This document shows positions 33,697-43,656 of a stretch of 64,000 bases of DNA, piece after piece (within the stretch, counting starts at the first letter, position 1; every line of letters starts with the position of its first letter). The position numbers were made by a program, and so were the translations under genes. Origin of the DNA: Taibaiella koreensis (GTDB lineage: Bacteria > Bacteroidota > Bacteroidia > Chitinophagales > Chitinophagaceae); NCBI RefSeq assembly GCF_003545715.1, contig NZ_QVNU01000002.1:248001-312000 (forward strand), given 5' to 3'. The notes beneath the pieces are model-generated. The model worked only from the letters and a program-made list of their open reading frames with translations. It had not been told where the DNA came from and did not search any database.

Positions 33697-34380
33697 TTAT
33701 TTAAGATTTGGTATCCGGATGAATGGCCTTATATTGATCTTCGACAACGACGTTGTATTTGCATTCTTAAAATTAAGGCTACTTTGTGCTGACCGGCTAA
33801 GATCCCTTCGATAACAGTCGTAGGATGTTTTAGAAAGAAAAGGTCCCCCTTTGTTTGCAGTAAAATGAAAATCATAATTACATCTTATAACGGAACCGAT
33901 ATAAAAACGGATAACAAAGCCATCCACTTCCTTTTCAATTTTCCGATAAGGTTCGGACTGGTATTCGAACCGGTTTAGAATCAGGTTCTCGTTGATCGCC
34001 GAGACATGATAGCTGCCCTTTTCAGAAATAATCGCCATTAGCAAACGTGTATTGAATACCGTTTTGTAACAGGCATCCTTGTATTGGTCCAGTTCCTGTA
34101 TTCGGGGAGACAGGATAACTATCCAATCAGCGATACCGTCTTTATTCAAATCCACATTAAGAGAATCGATCAATACATAGCTCGACGAGAACTGAATTCC
34201 TTTGAAATTCAAAAAAGTCGGATTTTTATCCTGCTTGCACAAATGGCGCTTTGACGAGAGTCTGTCTTTTTCAAATAAAAATGACTTCCCTTCAATTTTC
34301 TGATTGGTGGCATGCTGTGCATAACATGCATTCAGAAACGCGAATAGCAATATTGTTGACAATACTATTTTCAAATTCAT
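33697..34380 (-). CDS. Exported protein, candidate immunity to the RHS hydrolase tip
   Basis: A 227-residue protein with an N-terminal signal (F-L-N-A-C-Y-A-Q; the L-N-A-C could be a lipobox). It begins 3 nt after the stop of the RHS protein and is certainly co-expressed with it. [12 protein letters not shown] resembles a calcium/FG-GAP-like acidic loop. The position directly after the toxin tip, plus export to the periplasm, fits an immunity protein against a peptidoglycan-cleaving toxin. The family is not recognised. Confidence 0.65.
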   Translation of the reverse strand: MNLKIVLSTILLFAFLNACYAQHATNQKIEGKSFLFEKDRLSSKRHLCKQDKNPTFLNFKGIQFSSSYVLIDSLNVDLNKDGIADWIVILSPRIQELDQYKDACYKTVFNTRLLMAIISEKGSYHVSAINENLILNRFEYQSEPYRKIEKEVDGFVIRFYIGSVIRCNYDFHFTANKGGPFLSKTSYDCYRRDLSRSAQSSLNFKNANTTSLSKINIRPFIRIPNLK

Positions 34381-34383
34381 TTG

Positions 34384-37300
34384 TTACGGTGTGTTTTTTT
34401 TCCAAAATATACTGCCACCAGCATTGACAGTTGCCTGTAGACTTTGGGTAGCCCGTGCACCAGTATTGTACTGGAAGCTTCCTGTAGACCAGTTATTCCG
34501 GTCGCCAAAAACAGCTGCCGGAATCGAATAAGATTTGCCATAATAGCGCACAGAACTACCGTACCTACTTGTATTATTACTTTTGTAAGAATCATAAACT
34601 GATTTTGGGATGGTAATACTATTATATTCTGAAAATTTATTTTGAGGATTACCGTCAGGTGCATGCAAACCCCATGCCAGAAAATCCGTACCATCCCATA
34701 ATGTAGCTCCTCCTGTAGGATCGCCATGGCCCGCCAGAACGTCAATAACCGCTGCTCTTGCGTTTTTTGCGCTGCCGCTATTATCTGTATTGCTAAGCTC
34801 ACTTTTATCCCCTACACTTGAGTAGGTGCTCATAAGCAATGAATACATATCAGAACCTCTCTCTTTAGCTTCATTATTATTTGCATGGGCAATGTATAAT
34901 GATTCATTGGGGTCGTCTGAAACAGCTTCTTGTTTAACAACATTGGCTGTCTTCTTGAATTCAACATCAGTCATAGACATTTGTGTCGGGACGTTTCTCC
35001 CCGAGCCAGGGAGGGAGGGATCGACCGAAACCTGCTTATCAACAACGTAAGTTTTATGATCATTTTTACCGTCATTGTAAAGATAGTTACCGTCCCTGTC
35101 ATAGTAATCACCGACTAGGTCTCCAAGAGGATCCGTATTATTTATCGGATTATTATTCATTGAGCTATATGGAGTTAAACTATAGTTCATCTCTGCCCTG
35201 GGATCAAATCTTCTAAAATGGCCAATTTGCGGATCCAAATTGCCGTAATACGTCTCATAAGTTTCAAGTCCCCAATGTTGCTCCAATTCTATCCCCTGAT
35301 ATTTGTATGGTTGACCTGAGACATTCACCGCCTGGCTCGTATTGATGGTCAAACCGTACGGATAATAATGATTCTCTTCGAGTATGCTGCTGGTATAGTG
35401 CTGCAGAGCCAGGTCGTCGAACCATACTTCTTTACCGGGACTCTGGTTATCGACATAGACCATAACATAGCCCGAAGGAAAGGGTCCTACCATACCCGAA
35501 GAGCTAAGGCTTTGCTCCTGCCAGCTGCCATCGCTATTGGCGCTCACCTGCACGCTCTTGCTCAGTGCGGGCACCAGCTCCATCTTTTCATTAAAAAACA
35601 ACAGGTTCAGATGTGCCCTGGGTACATTGGGATCGTTGTTGGCATCCAGCAGGTTGTTGAGCTGTGTGGCCAGCGCAGGATTATCCAACGCTGTCTTTAC
35701 AATGCGGGCCTGCTCCGGCAATTCAGAGATGGGTACACCCGGATAGGTATTGCCCCCCAGCAAAGCACCCATCAATGAAGCCACCATATCGACTCCGGGA
35801 ACGCTATTGCTTTGGGTATAGCTGCCATTGTAGTACGCATTCGCAACGATAGCAAACCGATCGCCCGGCATAGTACGCAGCATGATAGCCGTACCGATAC
35901 GGTTGCCGTCTCCTTTGGTCAGGGCTGCCATTTGGTTTTGCGGATCAACGCTGGCAGGATTGGCATCGCGCACGGCCGGTATATTGTCAAAGACCTGCTC
36001 TTCGATCGCAGCTCTTGCGATCTCATGTGTCGCCAGGTATTCCGGCGTCAAAGGATTCATCGTTGCCACGCTGCGAACATTGCCCAGGTGATCTTTTACA
36101 AAATAATCATACACATAGTCCATTGCCGCCGTACCGGCCACAGGCCTTATGCGGCCTTCTTCTGTAAGGACGTATTGCAGCACGCTATCCTTATAAACGA
36201 AGTTACCGATATAATCATATATCTCTGTAACTCCGGTCGCGGTGGACTTAATTTTCTTCTGCAACCTGTTGCCTGTCGCATCGTATACATAGGTGATCAC
36301 GCCTTGCGTACCCACTGTAATCTTCTCCGGCTTGTTCTGGTAGTTGTAAGCAATGGCAGTAATATGTTTGTTCTGATCTGCGACCATATTGCCATTAGCG
36401 TCATAGGCGTATTCTATGTTCAGATCCGCACTGTCTTTGAAATCCGGCAAGGTTACGGTATTGGCCGGCAACACCAGGTCTTTTACTTTGACCAGCTGGT
36501 TGCTATTATCGGCATAGGTATATTGCAGCCGGTCCATGTCAACCGGCGCGTTGCTTACTGCAGGGTTCACACCACGCTGATCCATGGTCATCAAGTTGCC
36601 GTTCTTATCATAAGACATATTGGATGCAGTATAATCATAGGCATCTTTGAGCCAACCGGCGCCGGCAGTTTCCTGGCGCCGGTATTCGGCATGCGTCAGG
36701 CGGTTTAGCGAATCATAGCAATAGCCATAAGCTTCAAGCGGAGCGCTGGTGCCGGCCTTTCTCCAGGTTATCCCTGCAATATTACCGTTATATAGCTTTC
36801 CAGCGAAGCCCTTGTCATAATAAAGGTTTTCTTCGAAGACATGGGGGTCCTGGCCTGCGGCAGAATTAGAAACATCAATGCGATCCAGCAAACCCCTGAT
36901 ATTGTATTCCTGGGTCACCTTTGCCGAGGGAAATATTTTAGACAATATGCGGTCCTGCTGATCGTAAGTATAACTGACAAAAGGATAGGCCGCACCGCCA
37001 TCGATCTGCCGGGTTATTGCGCCCACTTTATCACTACCGCCACCAGGACTGAGATTTATATTGGCCGTGGTTACTACACGTACCGTTGTGTTGGCGGCGC
37101 TCATCCCTGGTATGGGATGAGCCACGGGGTTCTCGTGCTTTTGAATACTTTTCCACAGCATGCCCTGGAAATAATAGACATTGCTGGCAATTTCTTTGCC
37201 GCCGTTTATATTTTGCGCCTGTGTTTGTAGTACGCGGCCTTTGCTGTCGTAATAATTGGCACTCAGCAGCCATTTCTCGGCCGCCGTATCGTCAGGATCC

Positions 37301-39366
37301 ATTACCCTTGTCCGGGCTCCGGTAGCCAATCCTTTTACGGCATGGGTAAAATCGGGTTCCGGTTGTTCCAGGTAGGGCTGCAGGGTTGGATTAATAGTAA
37401 TACCCGAGAACTGTGCCGCATCGTACGGAAGCGCCGACAGCTGGTTATAATCATCATAGTAAGCATAGTTTAAAAGCTGGCTTTCCGGTATTGTTGCAGG
37501 GTATACCTTCCAAAGCGTAGTTGGCTTCAGATAAGATAGCAGAGAACCGGCGGGGGCATTGCCCGGGGCTATAAGCGATTGCTGCAGATCAGTCTGGCTG
37601 ACTGGTGTGCCGGGCTCATATTTACCTGAAAACACCTGGCGATCCAGCGCGTCGTAAGCAGTAAACAACCAATGGCCCTGCGCTCTTAGGTTACCATCCT
37701 GGTATAATACTTGCCGGTCGCGCTTATCGTATACAAAATATTCCGTTTCTTTCCCCGGGAGCTTCTTTTGTAAGAGCCTGCCCCGATCATCGTAAAAATA
37801 CTGGTATGCCAGGTTGTTCATCTGTGCAACGGAGAGAGCCGGCCAGCTATAAGTATAGGTAGTCGTTGTCGACACACCAGGAACAGAGACCTGGCTTACG
37901 GTATGGGTGGGCTTCAGGCATTCCGGCGACAACACCGCACGCAACCTGTCCAGATCATCATATACATATATCGTATAGGCCAGGTTGTCCGGAATCGACC
38001 GGGCAGGCACAAAGGCAGGCACAGCCGAGGTTTGCTGAAAAACCCTTCTTTTCATCAGGATGCGGCCTCTTTTGTCCTTTACTTCATCGTTAATATTACC
38101 GTCTTCATCTTTTACAGTATGGACAAACAAGGTGCTTTCCGCGTAATCTCCTGCATATTGTGGCACATCGGAGCTTGCGGTGCCGATGGTAAAACGCGGG
38201 AAAGCACCGATAACCTTATAGTATATTGAACTGAATGCGTATACATATTCCCTGTTGCTGCTGTAGCTATGCTCTAGCCCTTTGCCTGCCCCTACCCAGC
38301 TAGCGCCCGGCGCCAGCTCCTTCGTGACACGGTCCAGCGGCGAGTTATCATATTCCATTTGGGCATAAGGTTGCTGACCCGGATAGGCTGTGTCGAAATG
38401 CTGTCGCATTCCCGTCGCAATAGCATCGACAAATGCGCCCCGAGAACCGGCTACCGGACGGGGCAGCGGTAGGTATTTACAGGCCTCACGGCCCGAAGCA
38501 TCATAAACATTAGGTGTAACAATATCGTTACCTTCCGCCATAGCCTTTCTGCCGACAGTCTGCAAGGGCCTTCCCAGGCCGTCGAAATAGCGGGCAATGC
38601 TGCGCACATACTGGTCCGGGCTCACAGAACCGTTGAGTGTAAAATCATCCATGCGGAAGGTGGCCGTTCCACCATGAGCCCCGAGATAAAGTACAAGATC
38701 TATTTTGACCTCACCCCTCAATTCGGTGATGGGCGTGTCCAGCACAACGGTTCCAGTAGGCTGCATCTGACTTTGCCCACCGAGACCATCGACAAAGATA
38801 CCCCCTGAGTCGGCAGCAATACCATTGATCGCTAACCGCCAGGCGGAATAGCCGGTACTGCTGCTGCGGTGATAAAAGCTAAAAGAACGCAAGGTTGCAA
38901 TATAACCTTCAGCTACGGTAAAGGATAAGGTCAGTGTCTTCGTGGCGGGTCCGGCATTATTGACTGCAAGCGCCTTTACACCAAAGCCGAAGTAGGAAGT
39001 CCATACACCGCCGGTATTGGTCCAGCTGCTATTGCTCAACCGGGGATCGATAATGGCCGGCGGTACGATATAAGGATGGTCGTATGGGCCATTGTCAAAG
39101 TTATGCTTGTAAATGACCGAAGCACCCGGCGGCGGTGCTGTCGCTCTTAAGGGAACGTCCGGCACTTCCGTTCGAATCAGGTTAAACCGCGTCATTGCAC
39201 CCAGGTCGTACATACCAGGATGAGGCACGGGGGGCAGATTGCTGATCGAAGGCGCTTCTGGTATATTCAGTGCCGGGGCTACCGGTTGTGCTAGCAGACG
39301 CCCTCCAATAAAGAGGCCAAGCAGGCAAAGAAGGCGACTCAGCCGCCTGGTTACAAAAGCTTTCAT
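34384..39366 (-). CDS. RHS-repeat protein with SleB-like C-terminal toxin domain
   Basis: A 1660-residue protein with a signal peptide (about 1-27, ending G-R-L-L-A-Q). A concanavalin-like region and a DUF6443-type start follow (I-A-R-Y-F-D-G-L-G-R-P-L-Q-T-V). Many YD repeats come next (A-Y-D-A-N-G-N-M, Y-V-Y-D-A-T-G-N-R-L), then the RHS core (Y-Y-P-Y-G-L-T-I-N, about residue 1333, and D-P-Q-I-G-H-F-R-R-F-D-P). The tip (about 1440-1660) has V-V-K-Q-E-A with Glu1480 and N-A-R-A-A-V-I-D-V-L-A-G-H-G-D-P-T-G-G-A (ending at residue 1554). This pairing is the signature of SleB/Hydrolase_2 cell-wall hydrolases. It lies 11 nt after the partner RHS gene and 3 nt before a candidate immunity gene. Confidence 0.85.
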   Translation of the reverse strand: MKAFVTRRLSRLLCLLGLFIGGRLLAQPVAPALNIPEAPSISNLPPVPHPGMYDLGAMTRFNLIRTEVPDVPLRATAPPPGASVIYKHNFDNGPYDHPYIVPPAIIDPRLSNSSWTNTGGVWTSYFGFGVKALAVNNAGPATKTLTLSFTVAEGYIATLRSFSFYHRSSSTGYSAWRLAINGIAADSGGIFVDGLGGQSQMQPTGTVVLDTPITELRGEVKIDLVLYLGAHGGTATFRMDDFTLNGSVSPDQYVRSIARYFDGLGRPLQTVGRKAMAEGNDIVTPNVYDASGREACKYLPLPRPVAGSRGAFVDAIATGMRQHFDTAYPGQQPYAQMEYDNSPLDRVTKELAPGASWVGAGKGLEHSYSSNREYVYAFSSIYYKVIGAFPRFTIGTASSDVPQYAGDYAESTLFVHTVKDEDGNINDEVKDKRGRILMKRRVFQQTSAVPAFVPARSIPDNLAYTIYVYDDLDRLRAVLSPECLKPTHTVSQVSVPGVSTTTTYTYSWPALSVAQMNNLAYQYFYDDRGRLLQKKLPGKETEYFVYDKRDRQVLYQDGNLRAQGHWLFTAYDALDRQVFSGKYEPGTPVSQTDLQQSLIAPGNAPAGSLLSYLKPTTLWKVYPATIPESQLLNYAYYDDYNQLSALPYDAAQFSGITINPTLQPYLEQPEPDFTHAVKGLATGARTRVMDPDDTAAEKWLLSANYYDSKGRVLQTQAQNINGGKEIASNVYYFQGMLWKSIQKHENPVAHPIPGMSAANTTVRVVTTANINLSPGGGSDKVGAITRQIDGGAAYPFVSYTYDQQDRILSKIFPSAKVTQEYNIRGLLDRIDVSNSAAGQDPHVFEENLYYDKGFAGKLYNGNIAGITWRKAGTSAPLEAYGYCYDSLNRLTHAEYRRQETAGAGWLKDAYDYTASNMSYDKNGNLMTMDQRGVNPAVSNAPVDMDRLQYTYADNSNQLVKVKDLVLPANTVTLPDFKDSADLNIEYAYDANGNMVADQNKHITAIAYNYQNKPEKITVGTQGVITYVYDATGNRLQKKIKSTATGVTEIYDYIGNFVYKDSVLQYVLTEEGRIRPVAGTAAMDYVYDYFVKDHLGNVRSVATMNPLTPEYLATHEIARAAIEEQVFDNIPAVRDANPASVDPQNQMAALTKGDGNRIGTAIMLRTMPGDRFAIVANAYYNGSYTQSNSVPGVDMVASLMGALLGGNTYPGVPISELPEQARIVKTALDNPALATQLNNLLDANNDPNVPRAHLNLLFFNEKMELVPALSKSVQVSANSDGSWQEQSLSSSGMVGPFPSGYVMVYVDNQSPGKEVWFDDLALQHYTSSILEENHYYPYGLTINTSQAVNVSGQPYKYQGIELEQHWGLETYETYYGNLDPQIGHFRRFDPRAEMNYSLTPYSSMNNNPINNTDPLGDLVGDYYDRDGNYLYNDGKNDHKTYVVDKQVSVDPSLPGSGRNVPTQMSMTDVEFKKTANVVKQEAVSDDPNESLYIAHANNNEAKERGSDMYSLLMSTYSSVGDKSELSNTDNSGSAKNARAAVIDVLAGHGDPTGGATLWDGTDFLAWGLHAPDGNPQNKFSEYNSITIPKSVYDSYKSNNTSRYGSSVRYYGKSYSIPAAVFGDRNNWSTGSFQYNTGARATQSLQATVNAGGSIFWKKNTP
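35323..35367. repeat. 45-bp direct repeat, copy in main RHS gene
   Basis: Near-identical (44/45) to 33621-33665. It marks the junction between the RHS core and the exchangeable C-terminal tip. Confidence 0.9.
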
Positions 39367-39377
39367 AAAGGGTAAGG

Positions 39378-42300
39378 TTACTGGGCTTTATATTGATAAG
39401 TATACTGCCGGGTTACATTTTTATTGGCATCACGCTGCCGAACAAGCCGGCCCATACCGTCGTATTCATAATAGGTAACATTGCCGGATTCGTCTATCGA
39501 CGTGGTAACGGCTCCCGTCGCAGGGTCATAGGCGAGGGTTCTCATGGCTGCGTCGGCAGGATATAACCGCGCCTCATCGATCATCAGGTTATTGATCATT
39601 CCCACTGTTGAGGGCATCGGCGTCTCCAACCTGACTTTATTTCCCGTTCCGGTAAGGGGTATTTCATAATAGAACCAGCCATTGGCCTCACGCGTGTGGG
39701 CTGGAACTGCTTGCAGCACGTTACCGTTATATACATTGGGCACCGTAACGGGGCCGGGCAAATCTCTTACCCAAAAGCTCAGCACATAGGGCTTTCCGCT
39801 TTGTAAGGCATTAACCGACAGCAGCTCCGAATGCAAGGCGATCGCCGGGCTTCCATTCTCAGAGAACAAACCGTAGTGAAAATTGCCGGTCAGCGGCGGG
39901 TAAAGTGGGTTATTGGCAAGGAACTCAGGATCAAATTCCCAGTTGCCCTTGCTATCGTCAATCGTACCCAGAGGCGGATAGGGTGGTTCATCGAAGCCTG
40001 AGAAGGCGATGTCGGACAATGCGGCATTGTCCACGGTCGCGACAGGTTTCATGGATTGATACCCCATTACACTGGCGATCACCCGGCCCGTACGGCTTTC
40101 GGTACGCTGTAGCCCATTGCCTTGGTAATCGACCTTATTTAATTCCTGCTCCAGCTGGTACCTTGGATCTTTATTGAAGGATGTCCCTGCACCGATACCG
40201 GTGATCGAAGAGGGACTGAAACCGGATAATGGCGTATTGGTATTCAGCTTATATAAGCGTGACCGCAGTACGCCGGCAGCAGGCGCATTGGCAAAAGGAG
40301 CATATTCATTAAGATCTGCACCAAGCGTCTGTATAGCAGTGCTTCCGCTCTTCGCCTGCTCATTCCAGCTTTCGACCAGGGAGCTGTATTTTTTATCAGA
40401 CAACAGCAGCGGGATACCGTTGAGCAGGTTGCCGCTTATCCCGTTAATCGATCCGACATAGTCCCTGGGGTATTTAAAGCGCTTCGTCAGCGAGGTTCCA
40501 TCGGAATTGACCGTGGTAATAGCCCGGGGATAGGGGTCCAGGTTGGCCGGAGTATTGTTGGCATAGGTATACACAGTGGTTGTGCTCACAGGCCCGGGAC
40601 CGCCCGTAACCGTGCCATAGTCTTTTGCTTCTACCGACCGTAACGCCATTTTTACATTGGCAAGCTGCAGGAAGTAGGTATAGTACATACAATTGGTAGC
40701 GAACATATCATCGTATGTATTGAAGATGTTCGGCATGTTGTATACCCTTATATTACCTTGTTTCAGCGCTGGTATATATACCGGCCCAAACTGCCCGGGC
40801 GACATCACCTGGTATTGGAAATTTTCCTCGTAGGTAAGGGTATTACTACTGGTATATTGCTTTTTAGAAGAGATCATTCCTCTTGCCCAATCCAGGTTGA
40901 TCTTGGGACCGGCGTAGTAAGAATACTCCGAAGCATCGACACCGGCAAGGTCCATTGGTGTGGTGACGTCGAGGAAAAGCGAAGCATCCTGGCTGGGCGG
41001 CACCATTTCATAATAGCCACCGCCATTGATAACCCTGACCAACGGCAGCATGTTGTTGAAGTCTTCGATCCCGCTGCCGGCATTGGTATATTGTGGTTCG
41101 ATTGCCGGCGTACCAGCCTGACCCGGAGCCCAGAAGGTATACACCGTCTTTCCCTTTCCGGGTATCTGCTCCGTTACTTCCTCATAACCGACCACCGGAT
41201 TTCCGGCATCGATCAAGCCACTGAACTCGGGCATCTCCAGCCGCCAGGTAAAACGCTTGATATAATCCGGACTATCGCGTGCATAAGCAGATGGATCGAC
41301 GCCCTCGAACTCATAGCCACAATGATTTTCCCCATAGGCAATGATCGGCGCATTCAGGAGCTTGCCTGATGATTGCAGCGGAGCCGTCGCCCGGGTATAA
41401 GTATAATTCCTTACGATCGCCGGCGAGCCCGTGATATTGGGGTTGGTGGTAATGCTTTTTATCCTCATCCCACCTCCTTTGATCGTATTGTTGAACCAGA
41501 GGTAGTCATTGGGCTCAAAGCGATAGTCGATATAGCCATCGGTAGGTGTAGTAATGCGGCTCAAGGTACCAATAGTCATACTCGCTGTCGAACTGGCGTC
41601 GGCGCCGTCGAGCATGACCTCGGTCTCACCCAGCACCACCCAGTCGGGCCTTCGGTTGATCGTATACTTGTCGGTCCCGGTTTTATTCGGATATACATAC
41701 ATTTTTGGATAGGTACACGAAGTCACATTATTGCTGCCATTATAGTAGCCATAGAGATCCCTTTTTACGGAAAACTGTCGTGGGAGCGCTGCACTTTCGT
41801 TATAAGTAAAGCGGTATGGCGGTGTAACGGTGCTACCACTTTTAAATTGAAGACTCGTCAGCTTAAGTTTTTTGGTTTGATTATCATAGATGACATTGCC
41901 GCCAGGACGCAAGGGTACTGCATAAGTGTAATCTATACGCGGATCGTTGTTTGTATTGAAATAGTCATACCCAAATTCAACCCTGTATTTCTCAACCACT
42001 CCATCCCGGGTCTTGCGATAAATAATAATCCGCTCCAGCTGCTTTGACGTGGTTACATCCTGCCGCTTGGCGTCCGAGAGAATAAAGTCGATCCGTTCGT
42101 TGTCCGTCTCGATGGATTTGATCTTATTGGTAAAGTTGTTTGATCCGGCGACATTGACATTGTGGTTTCGCAAAAGAGGAGAAAAGCCGCTATTGTTGAC
42201 GAAATCCATGTTAGAAGCCCTCCTGGATATACTGACAGAAGTGCTGGTATCCTGCTGGTAGGTAAAGTGGATCTCCCGGCCATGCGCTGTGGTTAGCCTG

Positions 42301-43331
42301 CTGATAGACCAGCGATCATTTTTCTTATAGACAAAACCGCCGACGTCACCGCCGTTCACCCGGAGATAATCCCGGCCGCAGCCAATGCCCCATGAAGGGT
42401 AGTAGCTGCTGGTGATATAAGAAGAGTCCAGGACGTCAAATTGGTACCGGCAGCCGTTATCATCCCTGATCTCAAAAGCGTAAGCGCCACTTGTCTGATA
42501 AGGGAATTTCATGTTGTACCGGTTGGTAATCGCATCGGCATTATAATAATCGGTAGCGGCATCTATGCTCCAGCTAATGTCTATATTATCGTAAGGAATC
42601 GTACGAGGCTTAGTCAATCCTTCCTGACTGGAATAGCTATAGACAAATTTGCCGCTACGGCCAAATAAGTTATAGCTGAACACATCAGGGCTTGCATCGA
42701 AGCCCTCGTCATTGTACACCGACCAATCCAAGGTGCCTGCCTCAAAATAAAGCCAGCCGGCGCCTATATCGTGCTTGACCTTCTTAAAGAATTTATTGGT
42801 GCTGTTGCTCAGCCATTGATAAATGGTTCTTTTGTCGGAGGCTGAAGACAGATTCATCGACCAATTGTAATTATTGATCCTTTTAGCGCCCGAAATGGCA
42901 TATCCACGCAATGGATTAGCGATCCTGGTAAAATCCGGGGTGTCGGCAACGAGCCCCATCTTTGCCGTGATGACCACATCATCAGGGGTACCATTGACAC
43001 TCCTGCCCACATAGCCACCCACATCCAGGCTCCAACCAAAACCGACCCAGCTTGCCCGGTCATCTATCTTCGTGGCATTGGGATTATAAGTAAGGCGAAT
43101 GGGGATCTTTACGCCATCTTCTTCAAGGGTATAAAGATCGATACCGATAGCGGTCATCCCCGTATAGTCGACATCAAATTTGTCAGTAGCAAATTGCGGT
43201 ACCTGCTTTAGCAAGGAACCGGTCTCTTCTATCTTATATTTCCGGCCATAGCTTAGATCATCAGTCTGGGCGTTGACAAACATCATATTACTCAACATGA
43301 GCAATACGGCAAGCAGATATTTTGATTTCAT
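39378..43331 (-). CDS. RHS partner protein (N-terminal shell component)
   Basis: About 1317 residues with start chosen at the ATG at 43331 (M-K-S-K-Y-L-L-A-V-L; signal peptide ends F-V-N-A-Q). The N-terminus has the typical opening of large Bacteroidota RHS proteins: I-D-L-Y-T-L-E-E-D-G-V-K-I-P-I-R-L-T-Y and S-W-V-G-F-G-W-S-L-D-V-G-G. The C-terminus has a few YD repeats (Y-Y-E-Y-D-G-M-G-R-L-V-R-Q-R-D). It is followed after 11 nt by the toxin-bearing RHS gene, so together they form a split RHS shell, much as TcB/TcC-type cages are split. No toxin domain is visible here. Confidence 0.85.
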   Translation of the reverse strand: MKSKYLLAVLLMLSNMMFVNAQTDDLSYGRKYKIEETGSLLKQVPQFATDKFDVDYTGMTAIGIDLYTLEEDGVKIPIRLTYNPNATKIDDRASWVGFGWSLDVGGYVGRSVNGTPDDVVITAKMGLVADTPDFTRIANPLRGYAISGAKRINNYNWSMNLSSASDKRTIYQWLSNSTNKFFKKVKHDIGAGWLYFEAGTLDWSVYNDEGFDASPDVFSYNLFGRSGKFVYSYSSQEGLTKPRTIPYDNIDISWSIDAATDYYNADAITNRYNMKFPYQTSGAYAFEIRDDNGCRYQFDVLDSSYITSSYYPSWGIGCGRDYLRVNGGDVGGFVYKKNDRWSISRLTTAHGREIHFTYQQDTSTSVSISRRASNMDFVNNSGFSPLLRNHNVNVAGSNNFTNKIKSIETDNERIDFILSDAKRQDVTTSKQLERIIIYRKTRDGVVEKYRVEFGYDYFNTNNDPRIDYTYAVPLRPGGNVIYDNQTKKLKLTSLQFKSGSTVTPPYRFTYNESAALPRQFSVKRDLYGYYNGSNNVTSCTYPKMYVYPNKTGTDKYTINRRPDWVVLGETEVMLDGADASSTASMTIGTLSRITTPTDGYIDYRFEPNDYLWFNNTIKGGGMRIKSITTNPNITGSPAIVRNYTYTRATAPLQSSGKLLNAPIIAYGENHCGYEFEGVDPSAYARDSPDYIKRFTWRLEMPEFSGLIDAGNPVVGYEEVTEQIPGKGKTVYTFWAPGQAGTPAIEPQYTNAGSGIEDFNNMLPLVRVINGGGYYEMVPPSQDASLFLDVTTPMDLAGVDASEYSYYAGPKINLDWARGMISSKKQYTSSNTLTYEENFQYQVMSPGQFGPVYIPALKQGNIRVYNMPNIFNTYDDMFATNCMYYTYFLQLANVKMALRSVEAKDYGTVTGGPGPVSTTTVYTYANNTPANLDPYPRAITTVNSDGTSLTKRFKYPRDYVGSINGISGNLLNGIPLLLSDKKYSSLVESWNEQAKSGSTAIQTLGADLNEYAPFANAPAAGVLRSRLYKLNTNTPLSGFSPSSITGIGAGTSFNKDPRYQLEQELNKVDYQGNGLQRTESRTGRVIASVMGYQSMKPVATVDNAALSDIAFSGFDEPPYPPLGTIDDSKGNWEFDPEFLANNPLYPPLTGNFHYGLFSENGSPAIALHSELLSVNALQSGKPYVLSFWVRDLPGPVTVPNVYNGNVLQAVPAHTREANGWFYYEIPLTGTGNKVRLETPMPSTVGMINNLMIDEARLYPADAAMRTLAYDPATGAVTTSIDESGNVTYYEYDGMGRLVRQRDANKNVTRQYTYQYKAQ

Positions 43332-43656
43332 TATTGACAGCAATTGGATCCTTTGAAATCGATTAAATTTAATTTTTCATTAACCAATATCAAAAATATA
43401 TATTTCTTTAAAAGAACATTGAAATACAATATTAATTCTACATGAAGTTGTTGTTTTTCAATCGTCATAGCTTGGCGCCAAGACAAAACATCTCAACTTG
43501 ATACATGAAAAACAATAGAACACGAGGTGGCTCTGGCCTATAAGCGGTACCGGCATTCCCGCTTTTCTCCATAAAAAAATACCAACCCTATGGCTGGTAT
43601 TTTTTCGGATCAACGGTAGTCTTAAAAAGTTATTGGCAACGTCGAGAAGCGCTACC
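43332..43656. other. Intergenic region upstream of RHS operon
   Basis: 325 nt, A/T-rich next to the RHS start (probable promoter, no clear TAnnTTTG on the minus strand was found), with a bidirectional terminator at 43573-43606 near the HTH gene. No gene seen. Confidence 0.4.
43573..43606. terminator. Bidirectional intrinsic terminator
   Basis: AAAAAATACCAACC / GGCTGGTATTTTTT, 14-bp stem with one mismatch around CTAT, with A- and T-runs on both sides. It ends the HTH gene (minus). Confidence 0.7.
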
